A stretch of DNA of 64,000 bases. Origin: Methylobacterium sp. BTF04. GTDB lineage: Bacteria > Pseudomonadota > Alphaproteobacteria > Rhizobiales > Beijerinckiaceae. A model generated the notes under the pieces. It searched no databases, was not told the origin of the DNA, and saw nothing but the letters and a program-made list of their open reading frames with translations. A program made the position numbers and the translations under genes. The number at the start of each line of letters is the position of its first letter. Position 1 is the stretch's first letter. Below, one piece after another: positions 18,599-32,589 of the stretch. The stretch is from positions 1-64,000 of the forward strand of contig NZ_JAAHTB010000006.1 of NCBI RefSeq assembly GCF_010692745.1, given 5' to 3'.

Positions 18599-21460
18599 AT
18601 GGCCCTCATCAAAGAGATCGATTACGGCACCCCGATCCGGGTCTCCGAGCAGACCGTCACCCTGACGATCGACGGCATGAGCGTCACCGTTCCGGCCGGA
18701 ACATCGGTGATGGCGGCGGCGATGCATGTCGGGACCCAGATCCCGAAGCTGTGCGCCACCGACTCCCTGGAAGCCTTCGGCTCCTGCCGCCTTTGCCTGG
18801 TGGAGATCGAAGGTCGCCGCGGTACGCCCGCCTCCTGCACCACGCCCGCCGAGAACGGCATGGTGGTCTCGACCCAGAACGATAAGCTCGCCAAGCTCCG
18901 CAAGGGCGTGATGGAGCTCTACATCTCCGATCACCCGCTCGACTGCCTGACCTGCGCCGCCAATGGCGATTGCGAGTTGCAGGACATGGCCGGCGCTGTC
19001 GGCCTGCGCGACGTGCGCTACGGCTATGACGGCGCCAACCACGTCAAGCCGAGTTCCGACCAGTTCCTCGCCAAGGACACCTCGAACCCGTATTTCACCT
19101 ACGATCCGTCGAAGTGCATCGTCTGTAACCGCTGCGTCCGCGCCTGCGAGGAGACCCAAGGCACCTTCGCGCTGACGATCTCCGGCCGCGGCTTCGACAG
19201 CCGCGTCGCTGCCGGTCCGACCGATTTCTTCAATTCCGAGTGCGTGTCCTGCGGCGCCTGCGTGCAGGCCTGCCCGACCGCGACGCTCCAGGAGAAGTCG
19301 ATCATCGAGCATGGTCAGCCGGACCATTCCGAGATCACCACCTGCGCCTATTGCGGCGTCGGTTGCTCGTTCAAGGCCGAGATGCAGGGCACCCGCATCG
19401 TCCGCATGGTGCCCTACAAGGGCGGCAAGGCGAATGAAGGCCATAGCTGCGTCAAGGGCCGCTTCGCCTATGGCTACGCCACACACAAGGACCGCATCAC
19501 CAAGCCGATGATCCGCGACAAGATCACGGACCCCTGGCAGGAAGTGTCGTGGGAAGTCGCGATCGATCGCGCCGCCTCCGAATTCAAGCGCATCCAGGCC
19601 AAGTACGGCAAGGATTCGGTCGGTGGCATCACCTCGTCGCGTTGCACCAACGAGGAAGCCTACCTCGTCCAGAAGCTCGTTCGTGCCGCCTTCGGCAACA
19701 ACAACGTCGATACCTGCGCCCGGGTCTGTCATTCGCCTACCGGCTACGGCCTGATGTCGACCCTCGGCACCTCGGCGGGTACGCAGGACTTCGCCTCGGT
19801 GGCGCATTCCGACGTGATCCTGGTGATCGGCGCCAATCCGACCGACGGCCACCCGGTCTTCGCCTCGCGCATGAAGAAGCGCCTGCGTGAGGGCGCCCGT
19901 CTCATCGTCGCCGATCCGCGCAAGATCGATCTCGTGAAGTCGCCCCACATCGCGGCCGACCATCACCTGCCGCTGAAGCCCGGTTCGAACGTCGCCTTCA
20001 TCAATTCCATGGCGCACGTCATCGTCACCGAAGGCCTCGTCGACGAGGCTTATGTTCGCGAGCGGTGCGATCTCGTGGACTTCGAGGCCTGGGCTCGCTT
20101 CGTCGCCGACGAGCGTCATTCCCCCGAGGCGCAGGCGATCTACACCGGGATCGATCCGGTCGAGCTGCGCGCCGCCGCCCGGCTCTACGCCACCGGCGGG
20201 GCTGCGGGCATCTATTACGGCCTCGGCGTCACCGAGCACAGCCAAGGCTCCACCATGGTGATGGGCATGGCCAACCTCGCTATGGCCACCGGCAACATCG
20301 GGATGCTGGGTGCCGGCGTGAACCCCCTGCGCGGCCAGAACAACGTTCAGGGCTCGTGCGACATGGGCTCGTTCCCGCACGAGCTTCCGGGCTACCGCCA
20401 CGTCTCGGACGATGCCACCCGCGAGACCTTCGAGTCGCTCTGGGGCGTGTCGCTCGACAAGGATCCGGGCCTGCGCATCACCAACATGCTCGACGAAGCC
20501 GTCGATGGCGCCTTCAAGGGCATGTACATTCAGGGCGAGGACATCGCCCAGTCCGATCCCGACACCCACCACGTCACCGCCGGCCTGATGGCGATGGAGT
20601 GCATCGTCATTCAGGACATCTTCCTGAACGAGACGGCGAAATACGCCCACGTCTTCCTGCCGGGGGCATCGTTCCTGGAGAAGGACGGCACCTTCACCAA
20701 TGCCGAGCGCCGCATTTCGCGCGTGCGCAAGGTGATGCCGCCGCTGGCGGGCGTCGGCGACTGGGAGGGTACGATCCTGCTCTCCAACGCACTCGGTTAC
20801 CCGATGAACTACAGCCATCCGTCCGAGATCATGGACGAGATCGCCTCGCTCACGCCGAGCTTCAAGGGTGTGAGCTTCGCCAAGATCGACGAACTCGGTT
20901 CGATCCAGTGGCCGTGCAACGACGAGGCGCCGCGCGGCACCCCGATGATGCACGTGGATCGCTTCGTCCGCGGTCTCGGCAAGTTCATGATCACCGAATA
21001 CGTCGCCACCGAGGAGCGCACCGGGCCGCGCTTCCCGCTCATCCTCACTACCGGCCGCATCCTGTCGCAGTACAATGTCGGCGCGCAGACCCGCCGCACG
21101 GAGAACTCGCGCTGGCATGAGGAGGACGTTCTGGAGATCCATCCCTTCGACGCAGAGGTTCGCGGCGTGGTCGATGGCGATCTGGTGTCCCTCGAGAGCC
21201 GGTCCGGCGACATCGCTCTCAGGGCGGTCGTCTCTGAGCGGATGCAACCCGGCGTGGTCTACACCACCTTCCACCACGCCAAGACCGGCGCCAACGTCAT
21301 TACCACCGACTACTCGGACTGGGCGACCAATTGCCCCGAGTACAAGGTGACGGCGGTGCAGGTCCGGCGCACCAACCGGCCCTCCGATTGGCAGGCGAAG
21401 TTCTACGAAGAGGACTTCTCCCTGACCCGTATCGCGACCCAGTTGAATGCCGCCGAATAG
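18599..21460 (+). CDS. fdsA: Formate dehydrogenase, alpha subunit (Mo/W-bis-MGD catalytic subunit)
   Basis: The protein has 953 residues. The order is: NuoG-type [2Fe-2S] domain (FGSCRLCLVEIEG), His-Cys3 [4Fe-4S] site (HPLDCLTCAANGDCELQD), two ferredoxin [4Fe-4S] motifs (CIVCNRCVRAC and CVSCGACVQACPT), then the molybdopterin oxidoreductase core with its own [4Fe-4S] site (CAYCGVGCSFKAE). The cofactor-ligating residue is Cys377 followed by His378 (RVCHSPTGYG), so this is a cysteine, not selenocysteine, enzyme. It oxidises formate to CO2. The start chosen has AAGGAG seven to eight bases upstream. Whether Mo or W is used cannot be read from sequence. Confidence 0.96.
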   Translation: MALIKEIDYGTPIRVSEQTVTLTIDGMSVTVPAGTSVMAAAMHVGTQIPKLCATDSLEAFGSCRLCLVEIEGRRGTPASCTTPAENGMVVSTQNDKLAKLRKGVMELYISDHPLDCLTCAANGDCELQDMAGAVGLRDVRYGYDGANHVKPSSDQFLAKDTSNPYFTYDPSKCIVCNRCVRACEETQGTFALTISGRGFDSRVAAGPTDFFNSECVSCGACVQACPTATLQEKSIIEHGQPDHSEITTCAYCGVGCSFKAEMQGTRIVRMVPYKGGKANEGHSCVKGRFAYGYATHKDRITKPMIRDKITDPWQEVSWEVAIDRAASEFKRIQAKYGKDSVGGITSSRCTNEEAYLVQKLVRAAFGNNNVDTCARVCHSPTGYGLMSTLGTSAGTQDFASVAHSDVILVIGANPTDGHPVFASRMKKRLREGARLIVADPRKIDLVKSPHIAADHHLPLKPGSNVAFINSMAHVIVTEGLVDEAYVRERCDLVDFEAWARFVADERHSPEAQAIYTGIDPVELRAAARLYATGGAAGIYYGLGVTEHSQGSTMVMGMANLAMATGNIGMLGAGVNPLRGQNNVQGSCDMGSFPHELPGYRHVSDDATRETFESLWGVSLDKDPGLRITNMLDEAVDGAFKGMYIQGEDIAQSDPDTHHVTAGLMAMECIVIQDIFLNETAKYAHVFLPGASFLEKDGTFTNAERRISRVRKVMPPLAGVGDWEGTILLSNALGYPMNYSHPSEIMDEIASLTPSFKGVSFAKIDELGSIQWPCNDEAPRGTPMMHVDRFVRGLGKFMITEYVATEERTGPRFPLILTTGRILSQYNVGAQTRRTENSRWHEEDVLEIHPFDAEVRGVVDGDLVSLESRSGDIALRAVVSERMQPGVVYTTFHHAKTGANVITTDYSDWATNCPEYKVTAVQVRRTNRPSDWQAKFYEEDFSLTRIATQLNAAE

Positions 21461-22301
21461 CCGAAGCCGGCCTGACATCGACGCGCCGGCCGACACGGCC
21501 CGGCGCGTCCCGACCCTGGTCATCGCCTATGACGACAGGGTGGCTCACGAAGGCGAGCGGCCGCTGGCCGTGGAGATGCCGGTCAACCTCGTCTACGGCA
21601 GCATCCCGTATGCGGTGATGATGACCAGTCCGGCCGACCTCGTGGACTTTGCTTACGGATTCAGCCTGACGGAGGGCATCGTCGCCTCCGCCGACGAGAT
21701 CCGGTCCGTGCAGGTCGAGGACGGCGAGTGCGGATTGCGTCTGGTCGTCGATCTCGCCCCCGGACGCCTGCGCGAGCATCTCGCGCGTAAGCGGGCGATC
21801 AGTGGGCGCACAAGCTGCGGTGTCTGCGGGGTCGAGGATCTCGCGGATCTACCGATGGCCGAGACCAGGACCGGCGGCGCGACGGCGGTCGATATCGGCG
21901 CGATCCAGCGGGCTCTCACGGCGCTCGGGGACGCGCAGGTCCTCAATGCCCAGACCCGCGCGGTCCACGCCGCTGCCTGGGCGTGTCTCGACGGGTCGCT
22001 CCTGGCGGTGCGCGAGGATGTCGGGCGGCACAATGCCCTCGACAAGCTCATCGGCGCGTTGATGCGCGACCGAACCGATCCGGCGTCCGGCTTCGTCGTC
22101 ATCACCAGCCGGTGTTCGTTCGAAATGGTCGAGAAGGCCGCGAGCCTCGGCGCCTCGATCCTTGTCGCGATCTCGGCGCCGACCTCGCTCGCCATCGACC
22201 GAGCGCGGATGCACGGCATGACCCTCTGCGCCATCGCCCGCTCCGATACCCTCACGGTCTTCACCGGCCGCGAGCGCCTGACCCTCACCGCAGGCCTCTG
22301 A
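21447..22301 (+). CDS. fdhD: Formate dehydrogenase accessory sulfurtransferase FdhD
   Basis: This 284-residue protein overlaps the fdsA end by 14 bases. FdhD takes sulfur from a cysteine desulfurase and places it on the bis-MGD cofactor. The sulfur-carrying pair is Cys124 and Cys127 (SCGVCG), and the family stretch VREDVGRHNALDKLIG is present. Position between the catalytic gene and fdsD matches other fds operons (the gene is also called fdsC). It is essential for activity in the family. Confidence 0.94.
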   Translation: MPPNSRSRPDIDAPADTARRVPTLVIAYDDRVAHEGERPLAVEMPVNLVYGSIPYAVMMTSPADLVDFAYGFSLTEGIVASADEIRSVQVEDGECGLRLVVDLAPGRLREHLARKRAISGRTSCGVCGVEDLADLPMAETRTGGATAVDIGAIQRALTALGDAQVLNAQTRAVHAAAWACLDGSLLAVREDVGRHNALDKLIGALMRDRTDPASGFVVITSRCSFEMVEKAASLGASILVAISAPTSLAIDRARMHGMTLCAIARSDTLTVFTGRERLTLTAGL

Positions 22302-22343
22302 ACCCGGCCCGCCATCCCATCCTCGATCCGAGCGTCGTCCGTC

Positions 22344-22634
22344 ATGAGCGCCCTAACCACCGACCAGAAGCTCGTTCGCATGGCGAACCAGATCGCCACG
22401 TTCTTCCGGTCGTATCCGGACGATGAGGCGGTCGCGGGCATTCACAAGCATATCGTCGCATTCTGGACGCCGAAAATGCGGCGCGCCATCGAGGTCTTCG
22501 GCCCCAAAGAGGGCAGTGGTCTCGACCCGTTGGCGCTTCAGGCGCTCTTCGACAAGCCGGACGCGGAGAGCCCGATCCGGGCCGCGACGCATGATCCAGC
22601 ACTCCAGGGAGCCGGTGCCAGCGATGCAGGCTGA
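22344..22634 (+). CDS. fdsD: Formate dehydrogenase delta subunit FdsD
   Basis: This 96-residue protein begins MSALTTDQKLVRMANQIATF and contains the family stretch FWTPKMRRAI. FdsD is a small subunit found only with fds-type enzymes. It is the last gene of the operon, 42 bases after fdhD. The last 20 or so residues are variable. Confidence 0.9.
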   Translation: MSALTTDQKLVRMANQIATFFRSYPDDEAVAGIHKHIVAFWTPKMRRAIEVFGPKEGSGLDPLALQALFDKPDAESPIRAATHDPALQGAGASDAG

Positions 22635-22770
22635 GATTGAAATTTTTGTCGCATCACCGTGGATTAAAATTTCAGCAGCTGGCTAAAAGCATAGCGTAAC
22701 GACGCGCGCTATGGCCTAACTCCTTCGGTGAACGGCCCGATACACGGTCGACACCTCGGGGAGCTATACA
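22635..22770 (+). promoter_or_regulatory. Inverted repeats upstream of the formate/oxalate transporter gene
   Basis: Two dyads lie in 136 bases: TGAAATTTT (22638-22646) / AAAATTTCA (22666-22674), and CATAGCG (22690-22696) / CGCTATG (22707-22713). The first is AT-rich and could frame a promoter; the second looks like an operator half-site pair. A good GGGGAG site precedes the next gene. Confidence 0.4.
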
Positions 22771-24435
22771 ATGACTTCGATATCCAGTGCGGGCCTGACC
22801 GGCTCCGCCGCGGCGCCAGGGTGGCTCTCGCGAGAAAACATCGTCGCGAAAGCGGGCTTCAATCGCTGGCTGGTGCCGCCGGCAGCCCTGGCGATCCACC
22901 TCTGCATCGGCATGGCTTACGGCTTGTCCGTGTTCTGGCTGCCGTTGTCGCGGGCGCTCAGCGTCGGGAAGCCGACGCCCGCGACCTGCCCCGACATGAG
23001 TGTGTGGACAGCCCTGTTCACCACCAGCTGCGACTGGCGCGTCAGCGACCTCGTCATCGTGTTCTCCATCGGCATCGTCATGCTCGGGCTCTCGGCGGCC
23101 GTGTTCGGCGGCTGGCTGGAGCGAGCCGGGCCGCGCAAGGCCGGCATCGTCGCCGCCCTGTGCTGGGGCGGCGGCTTCCTCATCGGTTCGCTCGGCGTCT
23201 ACGTGCACCAGCTTTGGGTGGTCTGGATCGGCATGGGCCTCGTCGGCGGCATCGGCCTGGGCTTGGGCTACATCTCTCCGGTTTCGACCCTAGTGAAGTG
23301 GTTCCCCGACCGGCGCGGCATGGCCACCGGCATGGCGATCATGGGCTTCGGCGGCGGCGCGATGATCGGATCGCCCTTGGCCGATACGCTGATCAATCAC
23401 TTCAAGTCGCCGGCCGGCGTCGGCGTCTGGCAGGCTCTGGCCGTGATGGGCGGGATCTATGTCGTCGCGATGCTGTGCGGCGCCTTCGGCTACCGGGTTC
23501 CGCCGGCAGGCTGGCGCCCGGATGGCTGGGTTCCGCCGGTGTCGAAGAACACCATGATCACCGCGGGCCACGTCCATCTCGACCGGGCGCACAAGACTCC
23601 GCAATTCTGGCTGCTCTGGGCGGTGCTCTGCCTCAACGTCTCGGCGGGAATCGGTGTGCTCGCGCTGGCGTCGCCGATGTTGCAGGAGATCTTCGGCGGC
23701 AAGCTGATCGGTCTGCCGGAGACGGGCTTCGCGCAACTCGATTCCGGCCAGAAGGCGCAGATCGCGGCCATCGCCGCCGGCTTCGTCGGCCTGCTGTCGC
23801 TGTTCAACATCGTCGGTCGGTTCTTCTGGGCGTCGCTGTCGGACAAGATCGGCCGCAAGGTCACCTATGCGACGTTCTTCGCCCTCGGCTTCGTCCTCTA
23901 CGCAGCGGCCCCCTGGGCAGCGACCATCGGCTCACAGGCCCTGTTCGTGCTGTTCTTCTGCATCATCCTGTCGATGTACGGCGGCGGCTTCGCCACCATC
24001 CCGGCCTACCTCGCGGACGTGTTCGGTACCCAGTTCGTGGGCGCCATCCACGGACGTCTCCTCACCGCCTGGTCGACTGCCGGTATCGTCGGACCGTTCC
24101 TCGTCACCGGGATTCGTCAGGCCCAGGTCGATGCCGGGGTGCAGGGCGCGCAACTCTACACCCGCACGATGTACGTGCTGGCCGCCTTCCTCGCCGCTGG
24201 CTTCATCGCGAACCTCCTGATCCGGCCACTGGCCAAGAAGTGGTTCATGACCGACGCGGAGGTGGCGGCTGCCAACGTCAAGGGTGCAGCGGCGACCGTG
24301 CCGACCGCCGGTTCCTACGGGATTGGTCGCGGCGGATTCAGCCCGGTCGCGGCCATCGCCTGGACGGCGGTGGGCATTCCCATCGCCTGGGGCATCTGGA
24401 TCACCGTGGCGAAGGCCCTGATCCTGTTCCGGTAA
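22771..24435 (+). CDS. OFA-family MFS transporter (oxalate/formate antiporter type)
   Basis: The protein has 554 residues with about 12-14 membrane helices. It shows OFA-family stretches such as GMAYGLSVFWLPLSRAL and YISPVSTLVKWFPDRRGMAT; an insertion with CPDM and CDWR (about residues 72-90) follows the first helix. In the family, members exchange oxalate and formate or take up small carboxylates. The position directly behind the formate dehydrogenase operon suggests formate movement, which is inference. The start at 22771 follows GGGGAG by seven bases. It converges with the next gene, only nine bases between stops. Confidence 0.85.
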   Translation: MTSISSAGLTGSAAAPGWLSRENIVAKAGFNRWLVPPAALAIHLCIGMAYGLSVFWLPLSRALSVGKPTPATCPDMSVWTALFTTSCDWRVSDLVIVFSIGIVMLGLSAAVFGGWLERAGPRKAGIVAALCWGGGFLIGSLGVYVHQLWVVWIGMGLVGGIGLGLGYISPVSTLVKWFPDRRGMATGMAIMGFGGGAMIGSPLADTLINHFKSPAGVGVWQALAVMGGIYVVAMLCGAFGYRVPPAGWRPDGWVPPVSKNTMITAGHVHLDRAHKTPQFWLLWAVLCLNVSAGIGVLALASPMLQEIFGGKLIGLPETGFAQLDSGQKAQIAAIAAGFVGLLSLFNIVGRFFWASLSDKIGRKVTYATFFALGFVLYAAAPWAATIGSQALFVLFFCIILSMYGGGFATIPAYLADVFGTQFVGAIHGRLLTAWSTAGIVGPFLVTGIRQAQVDAGVQGAQLYTRTMYVLAAFLAAGFIANLLIRPLAKKWFMTDAEVAAANVKGAAATVPTAGSYGIGRGGFSPVAAIAWTAVGIPIAWGIWITVAKALILFR

Positions 24436-24444
24436 GCCTGGCGC

Positions 24445-25377
24445 TCAGTCCTTGGCCGGCTCGTCCTTGGCGGTCGTGCCAGGGACGACGGTCGCGCCCC
24501 CGATCACCCGCACCGCCCGCTTCTGATCGGCGGGCGGGTCCTTCCAATCCTTGCTCGCGGATTTCTCCGGAGCGGCGGGTTGGGCAGGAGACGGGGCGGG
24601 AGACAAGGCGAGGGGCTGAGCAAGTGGCTCAGCAGCCGGCTGGATTGCAGCCGGCGTCGGATTCGGGGCCGATTTGGGTGCTTCGAGAACGGCAGTCGCC
24701 GGTGCGGCCTCGGGCTTCGGGGCAGCGGGCGGCGTGTCGGCGAGCTTCGGCGAGTCCGAAGCTGGGCGCGGCGCCGCTGGTTTCACAGGTGGGTTGAGCC
24801 GCACCACCTTGCGGGGTGCGTCCTGGCGACCCTTGGTATCGGGGTTCACGCCGAGCGGATTGCGCTCCGCGCCTTCGGTGCGAACAGGCGGCGGCGACAG
24901 GGTTTCAACGCGGGAGCGCCGCTGCGGCATGCCCGGCATCGCCGGAATGTCGGCGGGCGGCACCATCCGTTCGGCTTCGCGAAGCCGCCGGCGCGGCGTC
25001 TCGTCCTCCTCCGTCCAGCCATATCCCGGAGCGGGGCGGACCACGCGGATGGGCGGTGGCGCGCTGGCCGCGCCGAGGCGCTGGCGGCCGAGGATAGCGC
25101 CGTCGCGCGCATCGACGAAAAGGCGCACCCGTTCGCCATACGGACCGGACGCTTCGACCACATAGGCCCGGCCGTCGAAGCGCGGGCGCGAAATTTCGGT
25201 GAAGCCGCGGTCGTTCAAGCGCCAGATCACGGCACGGGGCGGCATCAGCCCATCCGGCTCATAGGCGTATTGTGCATACGCAACGCCTGGTCCGAATGTC
25301 GACAGGCAGACGATGCCTGCCAAAACGGCGGTCCGTGACGTCGATGAGCGCACAGGCGCCCTGCGGCTCGAATCCAT
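24445..25377 (-). CDS. Exported proline-rich protein with PepSY-like N-terminal domain
   Basis: This 310-residue protein starts at ATG 25377 after AGG. A signal peptide ends near VAYAQYAYEP (about residue 33). Residues 40-90 (VIWRLNDRGFTEISRP, YVVEASGPYGERVRLFVD, DGAILGRQRLG) resemble a PepSY-type fold. The rest is low-complexity Pro/Ala/Lys-rich sequence, suggesting a flexible envelope protein. The long frame upstream of 25377 crosses a strong hairpin and is not supported. Function is unknown; similar proteins are common in Methylobacterium (inference from general appearance). Confidence 0.6.
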   Translation of the reverse strand: MDSSRRAPVRSSTSRTAVLAGIVCLSTFGPGVAYAQYAYEPDGLMPPRAVIWRLNDRGFTEISRPRFDGRAYVVEASGPYGERVRLFVDARDGAILGRQRLGAASAPPPIRVVRPAPGYGWTEEDETPRRRLREAERMVPPADIPAMPGMPQRRSRVETLSPPPVRTEGAERNPLGVNPDTKGRQDAPRKVVRLNPPVKPAAPRPASDSPKLADTPPAAPKPEAAPATAVLEAPKSAPNPTPAAIQPAAEPLAQPLALSPAPSPAQPAAPEKSASKDWKDPPADQKRAVRVIGGATVVPGTTAKDEPAKD

Positions 25378-26008
25378 GTGGCCTCTTGATCCAGATCCCG
25401 GCATCAACCCGGAGGCCCGCTGTTGGCGCGGGTCCTCCGGTCGTTGTCTGCCCGCAAGGTCTTGCCCCGCATGCCGCTTGTGCTCGGCCCGGCCTTTAGA
25501 TCGACGGATTGGGGCGAGAATGCGGGATGATTCAGGCGTCCTTCGATCGATTTCGTTTCGCTCCGCGCGCCATCGGGGACCGCTTCGGCGCCTAGCTTTC
25601 AGCGCCTGCGTCACCATCGACTGGCGGTGAGCTCTATCGGTTCTTGAGAAAACGGTCTGTGCGCTGGTCAAGGCACTTGCTGGAGCTGTTAAAATCTGTC
25701 ACTTTCCATCGTTAGGACAGCAAGGCTGTCCCATTTCTGGCAGTCAACCTGTCCGTTCGGCCAAGGATCTCCGCGGGTGACGTTTCCGGCGAAAAAACGA
25801 GATTCCAAGACGATCGCCGTTTCGGCGATCCGGGTCCGCACGGCTTGATACCAGGCCGGCGTCGAGCCCGCGGGTAGCGGGCGCTTCCTCACCGAAGTCC
25901 CGCCGACACAAAACCCGCCGCGAGCCGATGCTGTCGACAGACAAACCTGGGGCCCTATCGGCCTTGGGCACGAAACATGCTCGCGAGCGAGCGGGTCGGA
26001 GGCGAGAG
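25378..26008. promoter_or_regulatory. Divergent intergenic region upstream of gltB
   Basis: These 631 bases have no gene I can support. They hold a strong hairpin at 25409-25440 (arms CCGGAGGCCCGC and GCGGG-T-CCTCCGG, 7-base loop) about 30 bases ahead of the 25377 start on the minus strand. There is also a stem GATCGCCG/CGGCGATC at 25812-25830 with a TTT loop and a 10-bp palindrome CTGTCGACAG at 25931-25940. They should contain promoters for both flanking genes. Confidence 0.45.
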
Positions 26009-30724
<4,716 letters not shown>

Positions 30725-31100
30725 TGCGCGGATCCGAATTTTCGGGGATCCCGATTCTGGGAATTTCCGAAAGTTCGGATCGCCGCTGGTCGTTTCGGCC
30801 CATGGACTGCGTTGCACCGAACTCGGACGCAGCCCGGTTGGTCGGTCGCGGCGCAATCATCGCGAATGTTGCACTCTTGGGTTATACGCCATGGGTCGAA
30901 CAGGTCGGATTCTCCCCGGAGGGGAGGCCGGCGATCCGGGCTTGGCTCACACGTTGCAGTGGAGCTTTCGCGCAGGAATACGATGCGGCGGCCCTTGAAG
31001 CTGCCCTCGGGTAAGGGCACCGCATAGTCAATCAGCGGAACAGGCCGTATTCGGCCGCCTTCCGCACGACGATCAGCTAGACTCGCGAAAGACGGTCACG
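30725..31100 (+). promoter_or_regulatory. gltB-gltD intergenic region with hairpins
   Basis: These 376 bases have no supported gene. A large hairpin begins nine bases after the gltB stop: arms GATCCGAATTTTCGG (30731-30745) and CCGAAAGTTCGGATC (30767-30781), one G-U pair, with GGGGATCCC nested in the loop. A smaller stem CTCCCC/GGGGAG sits at 30912-30926. They could attenuate or process the gltBD transcript, or gltD may have its own promoter here. Confidence 0.5.
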
Positions 31101-32531
31101 ATGGGCAAGGTCACGGGCTTCCTCGAATTCGATCGGCAAGAGCAGAAGTACCAGCTCGCCGCCGACCGCGTGCGGCATTTTCGTGAGTTCACGCTGCCGC
31201 TCGACGAGCACGACCTGAAAAAGCAGGCGGCGCGCTGCATGGATTGCGGCATCCCGTTCTGCCATGGCGATACCGGCTGCCCGGTCCACAACCAGATTCC
31301 CGACTGGAACGAACTCGTCTTCCAGTCGGATTGGGAGGAGGCGGCGCGTAACCTCCACTCCACAAACAACTTTCCCGAATTCACCGGGCGCATCTGCCCG
31401 GCGCCTTGCGAGGAGGCGTGCACGCTGAATCTCGAAAACCAGCCGGTGGCGATCAAGACCATCGAGCAGGCAATCGCCGATCGCGCCTGGAACAACGGCT
31501 GGGTGAAGCCCGAGCCGGCCGGACACCGCACCGGCAAGAAGGTCGCCGTCATCGGCTCGGGCCCCGCCGGCATGGCGGCGGCCCAGCAGCTCGCCCGCGT
31601 CGGCCACGACGTCCACGTCTTCGAGCGCGAGCCGAAGGCCGGCGGCCTGCTGCGCTACGGCATTCCCGACTTCAAGATGGAGAAGCGCCATATCGATCGG
31701 CGCGTGAAGCAAATGGAGGCAGAGGGCGTCCGCTTCTATTATGGCGTCAATGTCGGTGTGACGAAGCCGCTCGACGAACTCACCGCCGAGTTCGACGCAG
31801 TCCTGTTTGCCGGCGGTGCCGAAGACCCGCGCAATCCGCAGCTTCCCGGCCAGGAGCTCATCGGAGTGCATTACGCGATGCCGTTCCTCGTCCAATCGAA
31901 CCGTCGCGTCGGCGCCGAGCCGATGCCGGGCAACGGCGAGTTACCGATCCTCGCCACCGCCAAGAACGTCGTCGTCATCGGCGGCGGCGACACCGCGTCC
32001 GATTGCGTCGGCACCTCGTTCCGCCAGGGCGCCCTGTCGGTGACGCAGCTCGACATCCGGCCCCGGCCGCCCGAGCGCGAGGACAAGCTCTCGGTCTGGC
32101 CGTACTGGCCCACCAAGATGCGCACCTCGTCGAGCCAAGCCGAAGGCGCCGAGCGCGAGTTCCAGGCGGCGACCCTTCGGCTCGAGGGCAAGAAGGGCAA
32201 GCTCACCGGCGTGGTCTGCACTCGGGTCGACGACAAGCGCCAGCCCGTGCCCGGCGGAGAGTTCGTTCTGCCGGCCGATCTCGTGTTCCTGGCGATCGGT
32301 TTCGCCGGTTCGCTCCGCAAGGGGCTTCTCGAGGAGTCCGGCGTCGCGATGGACAAGCGCGGCAACGTCACCGCCGATGTGACCGATTACCGGACCTCCA
32401 ACGAGAAGATTTACGCTGCCGGCGACATGCGCCGGGGTCAGTCCCTCGTCGTCTGGGCGATCCGGGAAGGCCGGCAGGCCGCGCGCTCGATCGACGAAGC
32501 GCTGATGGGTGTCAGCATCCTGCCGCGCTGA
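31101..32531 (+). CDS. gltD: Glutamate synthase small subunit
   Basis: This 476-residue FAD- and NADPH-binding subunit passes electrons to GltB. The N-terminal cysteine sets [20 protein letters not shown] and CPAPCEEAC bind two [4Fe-4S] clusters. The first Rossmann motif is [16 protein letters not shown] and the second [14 protein letters not shown]. The end [20 protein letters not shown] is typical. The start at 31101 has only a weak ribosome site. It is converged on by the DUF459 gene. Confidence 0.96.
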   Translation: MGKVTGFLEFDRQEQKYQLAADRVRHFREFTLPLDEHDLKKQAARCMDCGIPFCHGDTGCPVHNQIPDWNELVFQSDWEEAARNLHSTNNFPEFTGRICPAPCEEACTLNLENQPVAIKTIEQAIADRAWNNGWVKPEPAGHRTGKKVAVIGSGPAGMAAAQQLARVGHDVHVFEREPKAGGLLRYGIPDFKMEKRHIDRRVKQMEAEGVRFYYGVNVGVTKPLDELTAEFDAVLFAGGAEDPRNPQLPGQELIGVHYAMPFLVQSNRRVGAEPMPGNGELPILATAKNVVVIGGGDTASDCVGTSFRQGALSVTQLDIRPRPPEREDKLSVWPYWPTKMRTSSSQAEGAEREFQAATLRLEGKKGKLTGVVCTRVDDKRQPVPGGEFVLPADLVFLAIGFAGSLRKGLLEESGVAMDKRGNVTADVTDYRTSNEKIYAAGDMRRGQSLVVWAIREGRQAARSIDEALMGVSILPR

Positions 32532-32537
32532 GGCGAC

Positions 32538-32564
32538 GACCGGTCCCGCTGCGCGGGGCCGGTC
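32538..32564. terminator. Bidirectional hairpin between gltD and the DUF459 gene
   Basis: There is a 12-bp stem GACCGGTCCCGC (32538-32549) / GCGGGGCCGGTC (32553-32564) with one G-U pair and a TGC loop. It lies between convergent genes and starts six bases after the gltD stop. There is no T-run, so it may be a rho-assisted or barrier structure. Confidence 0.5.
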
Positions 32565-32589
32565 AAACTGGACGCGAGGCCGCGCGTGT

